Shown: positions 40,905 through 52,151, counted from the stretch's first letter. The stretch: DNA of 64,000 nucleotides from Paraperlucidibaca sp. (GCA_018066805.1 JAGPVX010000038.1:1-64000); one strand, 5' to 3'. Made by a program: numbers and translations. Notes: generated by a model from the letters alone, not told the origin.

Positions 40905-41369
40905 ATGGACATTCGTAAGATTAAAAAGTTGATCGAACTAGTTGAAGAATCAGGCATCGATGAACTAGAGATTACCGAGGGCGAAGAGTCCGTACGTATT
41001 GCACGTAATCGTGCACCTAGCGCTGTCAGCTATAGCTTACCGCCCGCAATGGCAGCGCCAATTGCCGCTGCTCCAGCAGCAGACGCCGAAGCATCGAAAG
41101 GCACGGCACCGGCAGCTAGCGAGCCATCAACGCAAGGCTTTGTGCAACGCTCACCTATGGTTGGCAGCTTCTACCGCTCACCGTCACCAACATCGCCGCG
41201 CTTTGTTGAAGTCGGCGCCACGGTGCAAGTTGGCGATGTGCTCTGCATCATTGAGGCGATGAAAATGATGAACCAAATCCAAGCCGACAAAGCTGGCGTG
41301 GTGGAAAGCATTTTGATCGAAGATGGTCAGCCGGTTGAGTTCGATCAACCTCTCTTCACCATCGTTTAA
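40905..41369 (+). CDS. accB: biotin carboxyl carrier protein of acetyl-CoA carboxylase
   Basis: AccB carries biotin between the carboxylase and transcarboxylase halves of acetyl-CoA carboxylase. The 154-residue protein has an N-terminal helical domain, an Ala/Pro-rich linker at about 45-75, and the biotinyl domain with the EAMKM motif (biotinylated K120) and the protruding-thumb region near [18 protein letters not shown] lies before the ATG. It needs the biotin made by the bioBFHCD cluster at 57-62 kb. Confidence 0.98.
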   Translation: MDIRKIKKLIELVEESGIDELEITEGEESVRIARNRAPSAVSYSLPPAMAAPIAAAPAADAEASKGTAPAASEPSTQGFVQRSPMVGSFYRSPSPTSPRFVEVGATVQVGDVLCIIEAMKMMNQIQADKAGVVESILIEDGQPVEFDQPLFTIV

Positions 41370-41383
41370 GCGGAGATCACCCT

Positions 41384-42724
41384 ATGTTGGACAAGGTGGT
41401 CATCGCCAACCGAGGCGAAATTGCCCTGCGTATTTTGCGTGCCTGCAAAGAATTAGGCATCAAAACTGTCGCCGTATATTCCAAGGCCGATCGTGATTTA
41501 TTACATGTGCGCTTAGCCGATCAAGCCGTGTGTATTGGCCCTGCTGCGAGCAAGGCCTCTTACTTAAACATTCCTGCACTGATTTCAGCTGCTGAAGTCA
41601 CCGACGCGCAAGCGATTCATCCCGGCTATGGCTTTTTGGCCGAAAACGCGGACTTCGCCGAGCGCGTAGAGAAGTCAGGCTTCATTTTCATCGGCCCGCG
41701 TGCTGAAACCATCCGCATGATGGGCAATAAAGTTTCCGCGATTGTTGCCATGAAAGCCGCTGGCGTACCCACCGTGCCTGGCTCAGACGGTGCTGTGACG
41801 GAAGAGAACGCCGAAGAAATGGCCGCCAAAATTGGCCTGCCAGTGATCATCAAAGCAGCTTCTGGCGGCGGTGGTCGCGGCATGCGCGTCGTGCATAATA
41901 TGAGTGAAGTCGCTAGCTCGTTGGCTATCACACGCTCAGAGGCCGGCGCCGCTTTTGGTGATGACACCGTGTATATGGAGAAATTCCTCGTCCATCCGCG
42001 CCATGTTGAAATTCAAATTATTGGCGATGGCGAAGGTAAAGCAATTCATCTTTATGACCGCGATTGCTCGCTGCAGCGCCGCCATCAAAAAGTTGTCGAA
42101 GAAGCTCCCGCACCGCACATCCCCATGAAATTACGCGAAGAAGTTTATGCCGCCTGCGTGCGTGCCTGCGAACAGATGAAATATCGCGGCGCCGGCACTT
42201 TCGAGTTTCTCTATGAAAACGAACGCTTCTACTTCATCGAAATGAACACGCGCGTGCAGGTCGAACACCCTGTTACCGAAATGGTTACTGGTGTCGATAT
42301 CATCAAAGAGCAGTTGCGTGTAGCCGCTGGCTTAGGCTTATCGGTCACGCAAGACCAAATCTCTCTACATGGCCACGCCGTAGAAAGTCGCATCAACGCC
42401 GAAGACCCGAAAACCTTTATGCCCTGCCCCGGCAAAGTGAATTACTACCACGCACCCGGCGGCCCCGGCATTCGCATGGATTCGCACCTGTACTCAGGCT
42501 ACACCGTGCCACCACACTACGACTCTCTAATCGGCAAGCTCATTGCATACGGCCCAACGCGCGAAATCGCCTTGAGACGCCTGCATAACGCGCTCGATGA
42601 AATCGTGATCGACGGCATTCGCAGCAATATCACGCTACATCGCGACATTATCTTGCAAGATCCCGACTTTCTTGCCGGTGGCGTCGACATTCATCACCTC
42701 GAAAACAAGCTGGGTTTGAGCTAA
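41384..42724 (+). CDS. accC: biotin carboxylase subunit of acetyl-CoA carboxylase
   Basis: AccC carboxylates the biotin on AccB using ATP and bicarbonate, the first step of malonyl-CoA synthesis. The 446-residue ATP-grasp enzyme has the GGGGRGMR glycine loop near residue 165, [31 protein letters not shown] and [14 protein letters not shown]. It lies 14 bases after accB and is closed by a strong terminator. Confidence 0.98.
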   Translation: MLDKVVIANRGEIALRILRACKELGIKTVAVYSKADRDLLHVRLADQAVCIGPAASKASYLNIPALISAAEVTDAQAIHPGYGFLAENADFAERVEKSGFIFIGPRAETIRMMGNKVSAIVAMKAAGVPTVPGSDGAVTEENAEEMAAKIGLPVIIKAASGGGGRGMRVVHNMSEVASSLAITRSEAGAAFGDDTVYMEKFLVHPRHVEIQIIGDGEGKAIHLYDRDCSLQRRHQKVVEEAPAPHIPMKLREEVYAACVRACEQMKYRGAGTFEFLYENERFYFIEMNTRVQVEHPVTEMVTGVDIIKEQLRVAAGLGLSVTQDQISLHGHAVESRINAEDPKTFMPCPGKVNYYHAPGGPGIRMDSHLYSGYTVPPHYDSLIGKLIAYGPTREIALRRLHNALDEIVIDGIRSNITLHRDIILQDPDFLAGGVDIHHLENKLGLS

Positions 42725-42766
42725 AGCTTAAGCAGCCACAGCAATTCTCCAACAATGTTACATAGC

Positions 42767-42790
42767 AAAAAGGCCGATTTAGGCCTTTTT
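42767..42790. terminator. bidirectional intrinsic terminator after accC
   Basis: AAAAAGGCC-GATTTA-GGCCTTTTT forms a nine-base stem including the A/T tracts, about 43 bases after the accC stop. It should separate aroQ-accBC from prmA. Confidence 0.88.
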
Positions 42791-42849
42791 GACTATAAAA
42801 TCGCCAGCTTCCCGACTACACTGCGCGTCCTGTTTTTTTGGAGCTCGTC

Positions 42850-43746
42850 ATGTCTTGGCTGCAACTCACCATCAGCACCTGTAAAGCTGAAGTAGAACAC
42901 TACGATGAGCTCCTAGAACTTGCCGGCGCCAGCGCCGTACTCATGCAAGACGCCGGCGACCAACCACTGCTTGAGCCACCACCTGGCGCGCAGCCATTAT
43001 GGGATGCAACGCAAATCACCGGCCTGTTTGTTGTCGACTCAGAAATGGACGCCGTCGTGGAGTTTCTTGAGCGCCAGCTCGGCCACGCGCTACCGCCGCA
43101 TCGCATTGAAGTATTAGAAGACAAAGATTGGGAGCGCGCGTGGATGGATAACTATCACCCCATGTGTTTTGGCGAGCGCCTCTGGGTTGTGCCTAGCTGG
43201 ACGCCACCACCACGCCCCGACGCCATCAACTTATTACTCGATCCGGGCCTAGCGTTTGGCACCGGCACGCACCAAACCACAGCACTCTGCATGGAATGGC
43301 TAGACAGCCTAGACCTACACGATAAAGTCGTCGTCGATTACGGCTGCGGCTCTGGCATTTTAGCCGTTGCCGCTCTGCTGCTTGGCGCTCGCGAAGCCTG
43401 GTGCGTAGATCTTGACCCACAGGCATTAACCGCTACAAAAGACAACGCTGAGCGCAACGGTGTTGCTGATCGCCTACGCGTTTTTATGCCCGATGACATG
43501 CCCGCCGACTTCAATAATGGCGAAGGCGCAGATGTCGTGGTGGCGAATATTTTAGCCGGCCCCTTAGGTCAGCTGGCCCCGCTACTGGCCGGCTATTGCA
43601 AGCCAGCAGGCGAGATTGCGCTATCCGGCATCATCTTGTCTCAGGTCGATGAGCTGCGTACGATTTATGAGCAATGGTTTACCATGGACGGCCTCGCCAC
43701 GCGCGATGAAGACTGGTGCCGACTATCAGGTCGTAAACACAGCTAA
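42850..43746 (+). CDS. prmA: ribosomal protein L11 methyltransferase
   Basis: PrmA trimethylates ribosomal protein L11. The ATG at 42850 follows GGAG at 42840-42843; an in-frame TTG at 42838 is rejected because it would place the ribosome binding site inside the gene. The 298-residue protein has an N-terminal substrate-binding domain with the EDKDWERAWMDNYHPMCFG segment, the GLAFGTGTHQTTALC motif and the SAM-binding VVDYGCGSGILAVAA. Its position before a DUF3426 gene and dusB-fis is typical. Confidence 0.97.
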   Translation: MSWLQLTISTCKAEVEHYDELLELAGASAVLMQDAGDQPLLEPPPGAQPLWDATQITGLFVVDSEMDAVVEFLERQLGHALPPHRIEVLEDKDWERAWMDNYHPMCFGERLWVVPSWTPPPRPDAINLLLDPGLAFGTGTHQTTALCMEWLDSLDLHDKVVVDYGCGSGILAVAALLLGAREAWCVDLDPQALTATKDNAERNGVADRLRVFMPDDMPADFNNGEGADVVVANILAGPLGQLAPLLAGYCKPAGEIALSGIILSQVDELRTIYEQWFTMDGLATRDEDWCRLSGRKHS

Positions 43747-43781
43747 ACGCCAACACCCTGCTTTGCCGAGATGATGACGCC

Positions 43782-44489
43782 ATGACTACGCCCAGCGACA
43801 GCAATAACGACAGGCCTTTGGATGCACCCGAGAGTAGCCCTGAGACAACTCCCGAGGCCGCTCCTGAGCAAGCCGTGAACGAGCCTATCGCCGCCGACAT
43901 TAAGCCGATTATGCGCAGCAATCCCATTGCTGATCTGTATCGCGTTGATATCCCAGTGGAGCTCGACGCCGAACCATTAGCAAAATCAACTCGGCAATGG
44001 CCTTGGTTTATTTTGGCCTTTATCGCAACAATATTAGTCATCGCACAAAGCCTCTGGCTCAGTCAGCAGTTTTGGCTGCAGCAGCCTCTGGTGCGTAGCG
44101 TGCTAACGCCGGCGCTAGATCGCATAGGCTATACGCTGAACCGACCCATCCTAGACAATGCTTGGGAAGTCACCGGCCTGAGCTTAAGTAGTGAGCCAAG
44201 CAGCTCCACCGTTTGGCATCTCGATGCCGTGCTGACTAATCGCGCACGCATCCTACAGCCATGGCCAGCCCTGCAAGTAAGCTTGCGTGACTGGCAAAAT
44301 AGCTTAGTTGGCCGCCGCACCATCAGCGCTGCCGACTATTTACCTGCCGGCTTATCCGCCCAATTTGCTCCGAAAGCACTCATTGCTTCCGATCAGCCTG
44401 TGCGCATTCGTGTTTCCGTGGTGCTTGAGCCCGGCAGCGATGGCCGCTACCCGATCTTTGAGCAAGCCGAGCTTAAAGCGCAGCCATGA
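43782..44489 (+). CDS. DUF3426-like membrane protein without the zinc ribbon
   Basis: The 235-residue protein has a Ser/Pro/Glu-rich N-terminal region (1-45), a single membrane helix at about 73-93 and a C-terminal beta-rich domain of the DUF3426 type (ALQVSLRDWQNSLVGRRTISAADYL). Homologues between prmA and dusB usually begin with a CxxC zinc ribbon of the MJ0042 type. Here there is no cysteine anywhere in the protein, so that domain is absent. Function is unknown. It overlaps dusB by four bases. Confidence 0.8.
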   Translation: MTTPSDSNNDRPLDAPESSPETTPEAAPEQAVNEPIAADIKPIMRSNPIADLYRVDIPVELDAEPLAKSTRQWPWFILAFIATILVIAQSLWLSQQFWLQQPLVRSVLTPALDRIGYTLNRPILDNAWEVTGLSLSSEPSSSTVWHLDAVLTNRARILQPWPALQVSLRDWQNSLVGRRTISAADYLPAGLSAQFAPKALIASDQPVRIRVSVVLEPGSDGRYPIFEQAELKAQP

Positions 44490-45514
44490 GCGAAGCCCTA
44501 AACCCCTTTTTTAAGCCGCTACACATCGGGCCATATCGCCTCGATGTGCCGCTAGCTTTAGCGCCAATGGCCGGCGTTACCGATCGACCGTTTCGCCAGC
44601 TCTGCCGTGAGCTTGGTGCAGGCCATGTGGTGTCGGAAATGGTCACCTCAGAGTCGCGCTTATGGGACTCGCAAAAGTCGCGCTTTCGTCTAGACCACGC
44701 CGGCGAGCCTGGCCCCATCACCGTGCAAATTGTTGGCTATGACCCCGCCATGATGGCCGAAGCCGCACGCCTTAATGTCATCAATGGCGCGCAAATTATT
44801 GACATCAATATGGGTTGCCCAGCGAAGAAGGTTTGCAACCGCTTGGCTGGATCAGCATTGATGCAAGACGAAGCCTTAGTCGCCGAAATCCTGCAAGCCG
44901 TGGTTGCCGCAGTGGATGTACCGGTGACGTTAAAGATTCGTACTGGCTGGGCACGCTCAGCGCGCAACGGCGTCAACATCGCACGCATTGCTGAAGATGC
45001 AGGCATTAGCCTGCTCTCTGTGCATGGCCGCACACGCGAAGACAAATATCTCGGCGATGCCGAGTACGACACCATTGCCGAAATAAAAGCCTCCGTAGGC
45101 CTACCTATTTTGGCCAATGGCGACATCTGCACGCCAGAAAAGGCTCGCTTCGTCTTTGAGCACACTGGCTGCGATGGTATAATGATCGGCCGTGGCGCTC
45201 ATGGGCGCCCATGGTTATTTCGCGAGATCCAGCACTACCTCAGCACAGGCCAGCAACTACCGCCCATTTCATGGACGGAGCGGGAAGCTATTGTGTTGCA
45301 GCATGTGGATAGCCTGCATGAGTTTTATGGGCCGGATCTCGGCGTGCGCTTTGCACGCAAACATGTGTCTTGGTACGCCGAGCACATACCTAACGGACGC
45401 GCCCTGAGCCGTCCTTTTAATGCCTTAACGGATGCCGACCAGCAGCGACGCTTGGTCAGTGACTTTTTTTCGCACCTGAGTACGCTACAGCCAGACTCTG
45501 GTTGTGCGGCATAG
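44486..45514 (+). CDS. dusB: tRNA-dihydrouridine synthase B
   Basis: DusB is a flavoenzyme that reduces specific uridines in tRNA. The 342-residue protein has the start ALAPMAGVTDRPFRQLC, the catalytic-cysteine motif MGCPAKKVCNRLAGSALM and the FMN-binding GIMIGRGAHGRPWLF. It precedes fis, the arrangement seen in E. coli, where dusB-fis is growth-phase regulated. The gap to fis is 33 bases. Confidence 0.97.
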   Translation: MSEALNPFFKPLHIGPYRLDVPLALAPMAGVTDRPFRQLCRELGAGHVVSEMVTSESRLWDSQKSRFRLDHAGEPGPITVQIVGYDPAMMAEAARLNVINGAQIIDINMGCPAKKVCNRLAGSALMQDEALVAEILQAVVAAVDVPVTLKIRTGWARSARNGVNIARIAEDAGISLLSVHGRTREDKYLGDAEYDTIAEIKASVGLPILANGDICTPEKARFVFEHTGCDGIMIGRGAHGRPWLFREIQHYLSTGQQLPPISWTEREAIVLQHVDSLHEFYGPDLGVRFARKHVSWYAEHIPNGRALSRPFNALTDADQQRRLVSDFFSHLSTLQPDSGCAA

Positions 45515-45547
45515 CGTGTTCTTTATTACCACTTGTGAGAGTTTTGC

Positions 45548-45829
45548 ATGGACATGTCTGTCATTAAAAAGCCGTTAACCAGCACCAGCACCCGCCCAAA
45601 CCAAACCTTGCGCGACCACGTTGAGCTGGCCATGCGCAACTATTTCGCCCACCTCGATGGCGAACGCGCCAGCGATGTTTATGAAATGGTTTTAGCTGAA
45701 GTTGAAACGCCGCTTTTAGAAGTTGTGCTCGAATACACCCGTGGCAACCAGACTCGCGCCTCAGAAATTCTTGGCTTAAACCGCGGCACGCTGCGTAAAA
45801 AACTCAAGCAACACGGCCTGATGAACTAA
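45548..45829 (+). CDS. fis: nucleoid-associated DNA-binding protein Fis
   Basis: Fis bends DNA and regulates ribosomal, recombination and growth-phase genes. The 93-residue protein has the dimerising N-terminal part ([16 protein letters not shown]) and a C-terminal helix-turn-helix [22 protein letters not shown]. It follows dusB. A weak hairpin ACTAAG-TCGCTT-CTTAGT overlaps its stop at 45825-45842 but lacks a good T run. Confidence 0.97.
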   Translation: MDMSVIKKPLTSTSTRPNQTLRDHVELAMRNYFAHLDGERASDVYEMVLAEVETPLLEVVLEYTRGNQTRASEILGLNRGTLRKKLKQHGLMN

Positions 45830-45883
45830 GTCGCTTCTTAGTCAGCATCTTTTCATAGCCCCTCTTTTTTTGTGAGTGAAGTC

Positions 45884-47473
45884 ATGACCCATCGTGTGCA
45901 GCGTGCCTTATTAAGTGTTTCCGATAAATCCGGCTTAGTGCCATTCGCTCGCGGTCTTGCAGACGCCGGCGTGGCCTTGCTGTCGACTGGCGGCACTTAT
46001 CAGCTACTGCGCAGCGAAGGCATTGCCGTCACTGAAGTGTCGGACTACACCGGCTTCCCAGAAATGATGGATGGCCGCGTGAAAACGCTGCACCCGAAAA
46101 TTCACGGCGGCATTTTAGGTCGCCGCGGCCAAGATGATGCCGTCATGGCTGAGCATGATATTGGCGGCATCGACTTGGTGGTGGTTAACCTCTATCCCTT
46201 CGCCGCCACCGTAGCCAAGCCGAGTTGCACACTGCCCGATGCCATTGAAAATATCGACATCGGCGGCCCAACCATGGTGCGCTCAGCCGCAAAAAACCAT
46301 GCTCATGTTGGCATCGTTGTTAATAGCAGCGACTACGACCGTGTCTTGGCTGAAGTCCAAGCCGAAGGTGGTTTGTCGCACGCCACACGATTCGATCTAG
46401 CCGTAAAAGCCTTCGAGCACACCGCTGGCTATGACGGCATGATTGCCAACTATCTAGGTGCCTTGGTCGGTGAGAAACCTGCCGACTTAAGCTCACGCGA
46501 TACTTTCCCACGCACTTTCAATAGCCAGTTCATTAAGTCTCAAGAACTGCGCTATGGGGAAAACCCGCATCAGCGTGCGGCATTTTATGTTGAGTCGACT
46601 GGCCGTGAGGCTAGCGTTGCCAGCGCCGTGCAGCTGCAAGGTAAAGAGCTGTCATACAACAATATTGCCGACACCGATGCTGCGCTCGAGTGCGTCAAGG
46701 GCTTTGCCAAGCCGGCTTGCGTCATCGTCAAGCACGCCAACCCCTGTGGTGTATCGGTCTCGCTCGATGGCATTTTGGCGGCTTACGAGCTGGCCTACGC
46801 AACCGACACCGAATCAGCTTTTGGCGGCATCATTGCCTTCAACCGCGAGCTCGATGCCGCCACTGCGCAAGCCATTGTCTCGCGCCAATTCGTCGAAGTG
46901 ATCATCGCGCCAAGCGTCACGCCAGAAGCTTTGGCGATTACCGCCACCAAGCAAAATGTCCGCGTGATGGCCTGCGGCGAACTGCCAGCGATTGATGCTC
47001 GCGCTAGCCAGTGGGACTTCAAACGCGTCAATGGTGGCCTGCTCGTACAAGATCAAGACATGGGCATGATTGGCAGCGACGACCTGAAAATCGTCACTAA
47101 ACGCGCACCAACGGAAGCTGAAATTCATGACCTGATTTTCGCTTGGAAAGTAGCCAAATACGTTAAATCCAACGCCATTGTTTACGCGAAGAATCGCCAA
47201 ACCATCGGCATTGGCGCCGGCCAAATGAGCCGCGTTAACTCTGCACGCATCGCCGCCATTAAAGCCGAGCATGCCGGCCTGCCTGTGCCTGGCGCAGTGA
47301 TGGCATCGGACGCATTCTTCCCCTTCCGCGACGGCATCGATAACGCCGCCAAAGTAGGCATTTCTGCGATTATCCAGCCTGGTGGCTCCATGCGTGACGC
47401 TGAAACCATTGCTGCCGCCGACGAAGCTGGCATCGCCATGGTCTTCACCGGCATGCGCCACTTCCGCCACTAA
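45884..47473 (+). CDS. purH: bifunctional AICAR transformylase/IMP cyclohydrolase
   Basis: PurH carries out the last two steps of IMP synthesis. The ATG at 45884 gives 529 residues, the E. coli length; a GTG four codons upstream at 45872 is possible but has only a pyrimidine run before it. The N-terminal cyclohydrolase domain has [11 protein letters not shown] and [15 protein letters not shown], and the C-terminal transformylase domain has KHANPCGVS and [13 protein letters not shown]. It is followed by purD after 16 bases. Confidence 0.98.
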   Translation: MTHRVQRALLSVSDKSGLVPFARGLADAGVALLSTGGTYQLLRSEGIAVTEVSDYTGFPEMMDGRVKTLHPKIHGGILGRRGQDDAVMAEHDIGGIDLVVVNLYPFAATVAKPSCTLPDAIENIDIGGPTMVRSAAKNHAHVGIVVNSSDYDRVLAEVQAEGGLSHATRFDLAVKAFEHTAGYDGMIANYLGALVGEKPADLSSRDTFPRTFNSQFIKSQELRYGENPHQRAAFYVESTGREASVASAVQLQGKELSYNNIADTDAALECVKGFAKPACVIVKHANPCGVSVSLDGILAAYELAYATDTESAFGGIIAFNRELDAATAQAIVSRQFVEVIIAPSVTPEALAITATKQNVRVMACGELPAIDARASQWDFKRVNGGLLVQDQDMGMIGSDDLKIVTKRAPTEAEIHDLIFAWKVAKYVKSNAIVYAKNRQTIGIGAGQMSRVNSARIAAIKAEHAGLPVPGAVMASDAFFPFRDGIDNAAKVGISAIIQPGGSMRDAETIAAADEAGIAMVFTGMRHFRH

Positions 47474-47489
47474 TTAGCTGAGATAGACG

Positions 47490-48785
47490 ATGAAAATTTT
47501 ACTCTTAGGTTCCGGTGGTCGTGAGCACGCACTGGCTTGGAAATTGGCTCAAGACCCGCGCGTAAGCACCGTTTTTGTTGCACCCGGTAATGCCGGCACC
47601 GCACGCGAACCTAAGTGTGAAAACGTCGCACTAGATATCCTAAATAACGCCGTGTTGGTGAGCTTTGCTCAAACACAAGGCATTGATGTCACCGTGGTTG
47701 GCCCAGAAGCGCCTTTAGTCAATGGTGTGGTCGATGCCTTCCGCGCCGCTGAATTGCGCATCTGGGGTCCAACCCAACTCGCCGCTCAGCTCGAAGGCTC
47801 AAAAGCGTTCGCCAAAGATTTCTTAGCTCGCCACAACATCCCTACTGCTTACTACGGTGTCTTCACCGAAACCGATGCCGCACTAGCCTATGTTCGTGAC
47901 AAAGGCGCGCCCATTGTCATCAAAGCCGATGGCCTAGCCGCTGGCAAAGGCGTCATTGTCGCGATGACACTGGCAGAGGCCGAAGATGCCATCGTCGACA
48001 TGCTTTCGGGCAATAAATTCGGCGATGCTGGTTCGCGCGTAGTCGTCGAAGAGTTTCTCGACGGCGAAGAAGCCTCATTTATTGTCATGGTCGATGGCGA
48101 TAACGCACTCGCCATGGCCACTAGCCAAGACCATAAACGTATTGGCGATGGCGACACCGGCCCCAACACTGGCGGCATGGGCGCTTACTCACCGGCACCA
48201 GTGGTCACCAGCGAAGTTCATGCTCGCGTAATGCGCGAAGTCATCGAACCAACCGTTGCTGGCATGAAAGCAGAAGACAATGATTACACCGGCTTCCTTT
48301 ACGCCGGCCTGATGATCGACGCCGATGGCGCACCGAAAGTGATCGAGTTCAACTGCCGCTTCGGCGACCCTGAAACTCAACCGATCATGATGCGCCTGCA
48401 AAGCTCGCTACTTGAGCTCATTGAAGCCGGCATTGATGGCAATCTAGCCAACACCACCGCTAGCTGGGATGAACGCGCTGCACTCGGCGTCGTCATGGCC
48501 GCCGAAGGCTATCCTGGCGATATTCGCACCGGCGACACGATTGAAGGCTTAGGCCATGAAGCCGACGGCGCCAAGGTATTTCATGCCGGCACTAAGCTAG
48601 TCGATGGCCAAGTTGTCACTAGCGGCGGCCGTGTGCTTTGCGCTACCGGCCTAGGCGAAAGTGTGCATGCTGCACAGCAAGCCGCCTATGCTGAAATTGC
48701 CAAAATTCAATGGCCCGGCGAGACCCATCGCCTCGATATTGGCTACCGCGCAGTGGCTCGCGAAACTACAGAGTCACGCTCCTAA
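47490..48785 (+). CDS. purD: phosphoribosylamine-glycine ligase
   Basis: PurD (GAR synthetase) joins glycine to phosphoribosylamine in purine synthesis. The 431-residue ATP-grasp enzyme begins MKILLLGSGGREHALAWKL and has the VIKADGLAAGKGVIVA loop near residue 145, SQDHKRIGDGDTGPNTGGMGAYSPAP and EFNCRFGDPETQ. purH-purD is a common pair. Confidence 0.98.
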   Translation: MKILLLGSGGREHALAWKLAQDPRVSTVFVAPGNAGTAREPKCENVALDILNNAVLVSFAQTQGIDVTVVGPEAPLVNGVVDAFRAAELRIWGPTQLAAQLEGSKAFAKDFLARHNIPTAYYGVFTETDAALAYVRDKGAPIVIKADGLAAGKGVIVAMTLAEAEDAIVDMLSGNKFGDAGSRVVVEEFLDGEEASFIVMVDGDNALAMATSQDHKRIGDGDTGPNTGGMGAYSPAPVVTSEVHARVMREVIEPTVAGMKAEDNDYTGFLYAGLMIDADGAPKVIEFNCRFGDPETQPIMMRLQSSLLELIEAGIDGNLANTTASWDERAALGVVMAAEGYPGDIRTGDTIEGLGHEADGAKVFHAGTKLVDGQVVTSGGRVLCATGLGESVHAAQQAAYAEIAKIQWPGETHRLDIGYRAVARETTESRS

Positions 48786-48827
48786 CGCAAAAGCAGGACT
48801 CGCGCCACACTAAGGTACTGCAGCGGT

Positions 48828-48836
48828 GCTATAATC
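48828..48836 (+). promoter_or_regulatory. extended -10 promoter of maeB
   Basis: TGCTATAAT is a perfect extended -10 element (TGn plus TATAAT). The -35 position has no good match, as is common with extended -10 promoters. It is 38 bases upstream of the maeB ATG. Confidence 0.6.
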
Positions 48837-48874
48837 TCGCGCTCAAATAGGCACTGGTATGAGCGAGAATCATT

Positions 48875-51139
48875 ATGGATGAGGCACTGCGTAAGGCGGC
48901 TCTGGACTATCACGAGTTTCCCCAGCCCGGCAAAATCAACGTCACGCCAAGCAAGCAGCTGGTCAACCAGCGCGACTTGGCCTTGGCTTACTCGCCCGGT
49001 GTCGCGGCACCTTGCGAAGAAATCCAGCGTGACCCATCCACTGTTTCGCGCTACACGGCTCGTGGCAACCTCGTCGCCGTCATCACTAACGGCACTGCGG
49101 TGCTCGGTCTTGGCGATATTGGTCCTTTAGCCTCAAAACCAGTCATGGAAGGCAAGGGTGTTCTCTTTAAAAAATTCGCCGGCATCGACGTTTTCGATAT
49201 CGAGATCAATGAGCGCGACCCCGACAAACTCGTCGACATCATCGCGTCATTAGAACCCACATTCGGTGGCATCAATCTCGAAGATATCAAAGCACCTGAG
49301 TGTTTCTATATCGAGAAAAAGCTGCGCGAACGCTGCAAAATCCCCGTATTTCACGATGACCAGCACGGTACATCGATCATCGTTGGCGCGGGCTTATTGA
49401 ACGCCCTACTGCTATCGAAGAAAAAAATCGAAGACATCAAAATCATCTGTTCAGGTGCCGGCGCTGCCGCAATCTCCTGCCTGAATTTGCTGGTGTCGTT
49501 GGGCGCAACCCGCAGCAATATTTTTGTGATCGACTCTAAAGGCGTCGTTCATAGCGGTCGTAGCAACCTAGACGCTAGCAAACAAGCTTATGCTCAAGAT
49601 ACTGATGCCCGCACCTTGGCCGATGTATTCCCCGGCGCAGACATGTTCTTGGGTCTTTCAACTGCAGGCATCGTTACGCAAGACATGGTCAAAGAAATGG
49701 CGGCGGACCCGATCATTTTCGCCTTGGCCAACCCAACTCCAGAAATTTTGCCAGAGCTTGCGAAAGCTGTGCGCCCAGATGCCATCATCGCAACAGGACG
49801 CTCGGACTACCCAAATCAGGTCAATAACGCTCTCTGCTTCCCGTATATTTTCCGTGGCGCACTCGACTCTGGCGCGACCACAGTCAACGAAGAGATGAAA
49901 ATCGCCTGCGTCCATGCCATCTCTAAAATGGCGCATGTGGAATCGTCTGACTCTGCCGCCTACAGTGGCTCGCCCAGTAGCTTTGGCCGCGAATACCTGA
50001 TTCCAGGCCCGCTAGATCCGCGCCTAATCATGGCTATCGCTCCCGCAGTTGCACAGGCGGCGATGGACTCCGGTGTTGCCACTCGACCCATCACCGACTT
50101 CGCGGCTTATCGTCAACGCCTGTCTGAGTTTGTCTATAACTCAGCATTCTTGATGAAGCCCGTGTTTGCTGCTGCGAAAGCATCGCCCAAGCGTATTGCT
50201 TACTGCGAGGGTGAAGATCCTCGCGTGCTACGTGCTGCGCAAATCGCTGTTGATGAAGGCATCGCCTTCCCCGTACTGATTGGCCGCACCAGCGACATCA
50301 ATGACCAAATCAAGGCGCTAGGCTTACGTATTCGCCCTGGCCACGATGTTGAAATCGTCGATCAAGACAATATCGCGCGCTACGAAGAGTTCTGGAAACA
50401 CTATCTATCATTGATGGAACGCCGCGGCATTGGCCAAGAATTAGCCATGCGCGAAGTACGTCGCCGTACCACGTTGATTGGTTCGCTACTCGTCCATTTC
50501 GGCGATGTCGATGGCATGATTTGCGGCACTTTCGCGAACTATGATCTTCACTTACGTTATGTCAGCCGAATTGTCGGCTTGTCTGATGACGCGCAAAACT
50601 ATGCAGCGCTCAATGTGCTCATGCTGCAAGACATGACGCTGTTTATTACTGATACCTATGTCAATCCAGACCCTACCGCTGAGCAGCTCGTTGACATCAC
50701 GCTTAAGGCCGCTGAAGTCGTGCGAAACTTTGGTCTGACACCAAAAGTAGCGCTGTTATCACACTCCAATTTCGGCACTGATGACAATCCAAGCGCACGT
50801 AAAATGCGTGAGGCTTTTGCCCTACTAAGAGAACGCGCGCCGGACTTAGAGGTTGATGGTGAGATGCATGGTGATGCTGCGCTAAATGAACATATTCGCA
50901 ACAAGGTTCTGCCAAACTCGCGTTTGAAAGGCCCTGCGAATCTGCTCATCATGCCTAACTTAGATGCCGCCAATATCGCCTTTAACCTGCTGAAAACATC
51001 CAGCGGCAATGGCGTAACGATTGGTCCAATCTTGCTCGGCGCTCGCCGTCCGGTACACATCTTGACGCCAACATCGACAGTGCGCCGCATCGTCAACATG
51101 ACAGCGGTAACCGTCGCCGAAGCCTCGCTGCGTATCTAA
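48875..51139 (+). CDS. maeB: NADP-dependent malic enzyme with phosphotransacetylase-like domain
   Basis: MaeB decarboxylates malate to pyruvate and makes NADPH. The 754-residue protein has an N-terminal malic-enzyme catalytic domain ([21 protein letters not shown]), an NAD(P)-binding domain ([38 protein letters not shown]) and a C-terminal phosphotransacetylase-like domain from about residue 430, known to be regulatory in MaeB. It has its own likely promoter and converges with the unknown gene at 51150. Confidence 0.96.
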   Translation: MDEALRKAALDYHEFPQPGKINVTPSKQLVNQRDLALAYSPGVAAPCEEIQRDPSTVSRYTARGNLVAVITNGTAVLGLGDIGPLASKPVMEGKGVLFKKFAGIDVFDIEINERDPDKLVDIIASLEPTFGGINLEDIKAPECFYIEKKLRERCKIPVFHDDQHGTSIIVGAGLLNALLLSKKKIEDIKIICSGAGAAAISCLNLLVSLGATRSNIFVIDSKGVVHSGRSNLDASKQAYAQDTDARTLADVFPGADMFLGLSTAGIVTQDMVKEMAADPIIFALANPTPEILPELAKAVRPDAIIATGRSDYPNQVNNALCFPYIFRGALDSGATTVNEEMKIACVHAISKMAHVESSDSAAYSGSPSSFGREYLIPGPLDPRLIMAIAPAVAQAAMDSGVATRPITDFAAYRQRLSEFVYNSAFLMKPVFAAAKASPKRIAYCEGEDPRVLRAAQIAVDEGIAFPVLIGRTSDINDQIKALGLRIRPGHDVEIVDQDNIARYEEFWKHYLSLMERRGIGQELAMREVRRRTTLIGSLLVHFGDVDGMICGTFANYDLHLRYVSRIVGLSDDAQNYAALNVLMLQDMTLFITDTYVNPDPTAEQLVDITLKAAEVVRNFGLTPKVALLSHSNFGTDDNPSARKMREAFALLRERAPDLEVDGEMHGDAALNEHIRNKVLPNSRLKGPANLLIMPNLDAANIAFNLLKTSSGNGVTIGPILLGARRPVHILTPTSTVRRIVNMTAVTVAEASLRI

Positions 51140-51149
51140 CGCACAGGCC

Positions 51150-52151
51150 TTAAGGCAGCACGGTTTGCAGCAAGCATTGCTCGCTACGTAAATCGATATA
51201 CGCCTGCTCACTGCCCCTCGGGTAGATGCGCAGGCGTAAGCTGGCAAATGGCGTGACACGCAAGGTGCGCGCCAACCAGCGATTTCTCTCATCCTCTAAT
51301 GCTAGCCACGGCGTAATGCGCGGATTGCCGCCATCGGCGTGAATATGCAGACGGAAATCGTCGTTAACTAGCGTTGCCATCCAGCGATAATCAGCAAACT
51401 CCGGCGCATCCGTCGTGGCGTTCGGCATCCATCGATCAAAACAATAGTCTCGGCCACCAACACTGACTTGCGCTTGCGCAATAGTTAATGGCGCACGCCG
51501 CCCCAGCGCTGGCGCCAGCCATTGCCCCATGGCGACTACGCTAGCCTTGGTCTGGCCATCGAAATTGACGCATTGCAGTTGCGCGCTGCCCATGGCGGCA
51601 AGGCGGCTATGGCACTGCCATTGACCTCCTTCAGCACGGCCATCGAGGATTAAAGGCGATGCGCCGGTTTTGCTCGATGGCGTAATTTGCCAATGGCCAT
51701 CTCGGATGTGAGCTTGGGCTTTAAGCGCGCCTAATGGGCTGCGCAAAATACTGCGCTTCGGTACCTGCAAGACGCTGCTGCTAGTGGTTAGCGCTTGGTC
51801 ATCGGCGCCGAAAAAGCGGGCTCGTTGCACGCCATCACGCTCGCTCAAAAAACTACCTGATGGCCAACTGTGCTCGGTCGTCGCCCAATCGCCGCGCTCA
51901 CGCCAGCGAGATAAATCAGCGCCAGCCAAGCTGCGTTCATCGTGAAGGCAATGCACGCGCGGCTGGCCATCGCGAGAAAACAAAGCTAGCGCCACGCGCA
52001 ACTGTGCTTGCCGGCGCAAGGGATGAATGGCGGTGTATTGCTGTAGCCAATAAGCGGTGTCAGTGGTGGAGTTTAAGCCCCAGCGCACATGCTCATCGAA
52101 GCCACCCACCCAAGCTGGTTGCTTGGCGGGCAGAGAATCTGTTGCGGTCAT
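51150..52151 (-). CDS. unrecognised protein, second gene of a coupled pair
   Basis: A 333-residue protein with no signal peptide or membrane helix. I recognise no domain. It is rich in Trp, Arg and Gln, with many short alternating hydrophobic stretches that suggest a mostly beta structure. Its ATG shares one base with the stop of the upstream outer-membrane-like gene (TAATG), so the two are translated together. Codon use looks like that of its neighbours, which argues against recent transfer. A lipocalin-like or hydratase-like fold is possible but not shown. Confidence 0.75.
   Translation of the reverse strand: MTATDSLPAKQPAWVGGFDEHVRWGLNSTTDTAYWLQQYTAIHPLRRQAQLRVALALFSRDGQPRVHCLHDERSLAGADLSRWRERGDWATTEHSWPSGSFLSERDGVQRARFFGADDQALTTSSSVLQVPKRSILRSPLGALKAQAHIRDGHWQITPSSKTGASPLILDGRAEGGQWQCHSRLAAMGSAQLQCVNFDGQTKASVVAMGQWLAPALGRRAPLTIAQAQVSVGGRDYCFDRWMPNATTDAPEFADYRWMATLVNDDFRLHIHADGGNPRITPWLALEDERNRWLARTLRVTPFASLRLRIYPRGSEQAYIDLRSEQCLLQTVLP

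Noticed and set aside
46814..47470. Long minus-strand open frame (218 codons) opposite purH
   Set aside because: It lies wholly within purH on the other strand and has no family motif or ribosome binding site; purH is certain.
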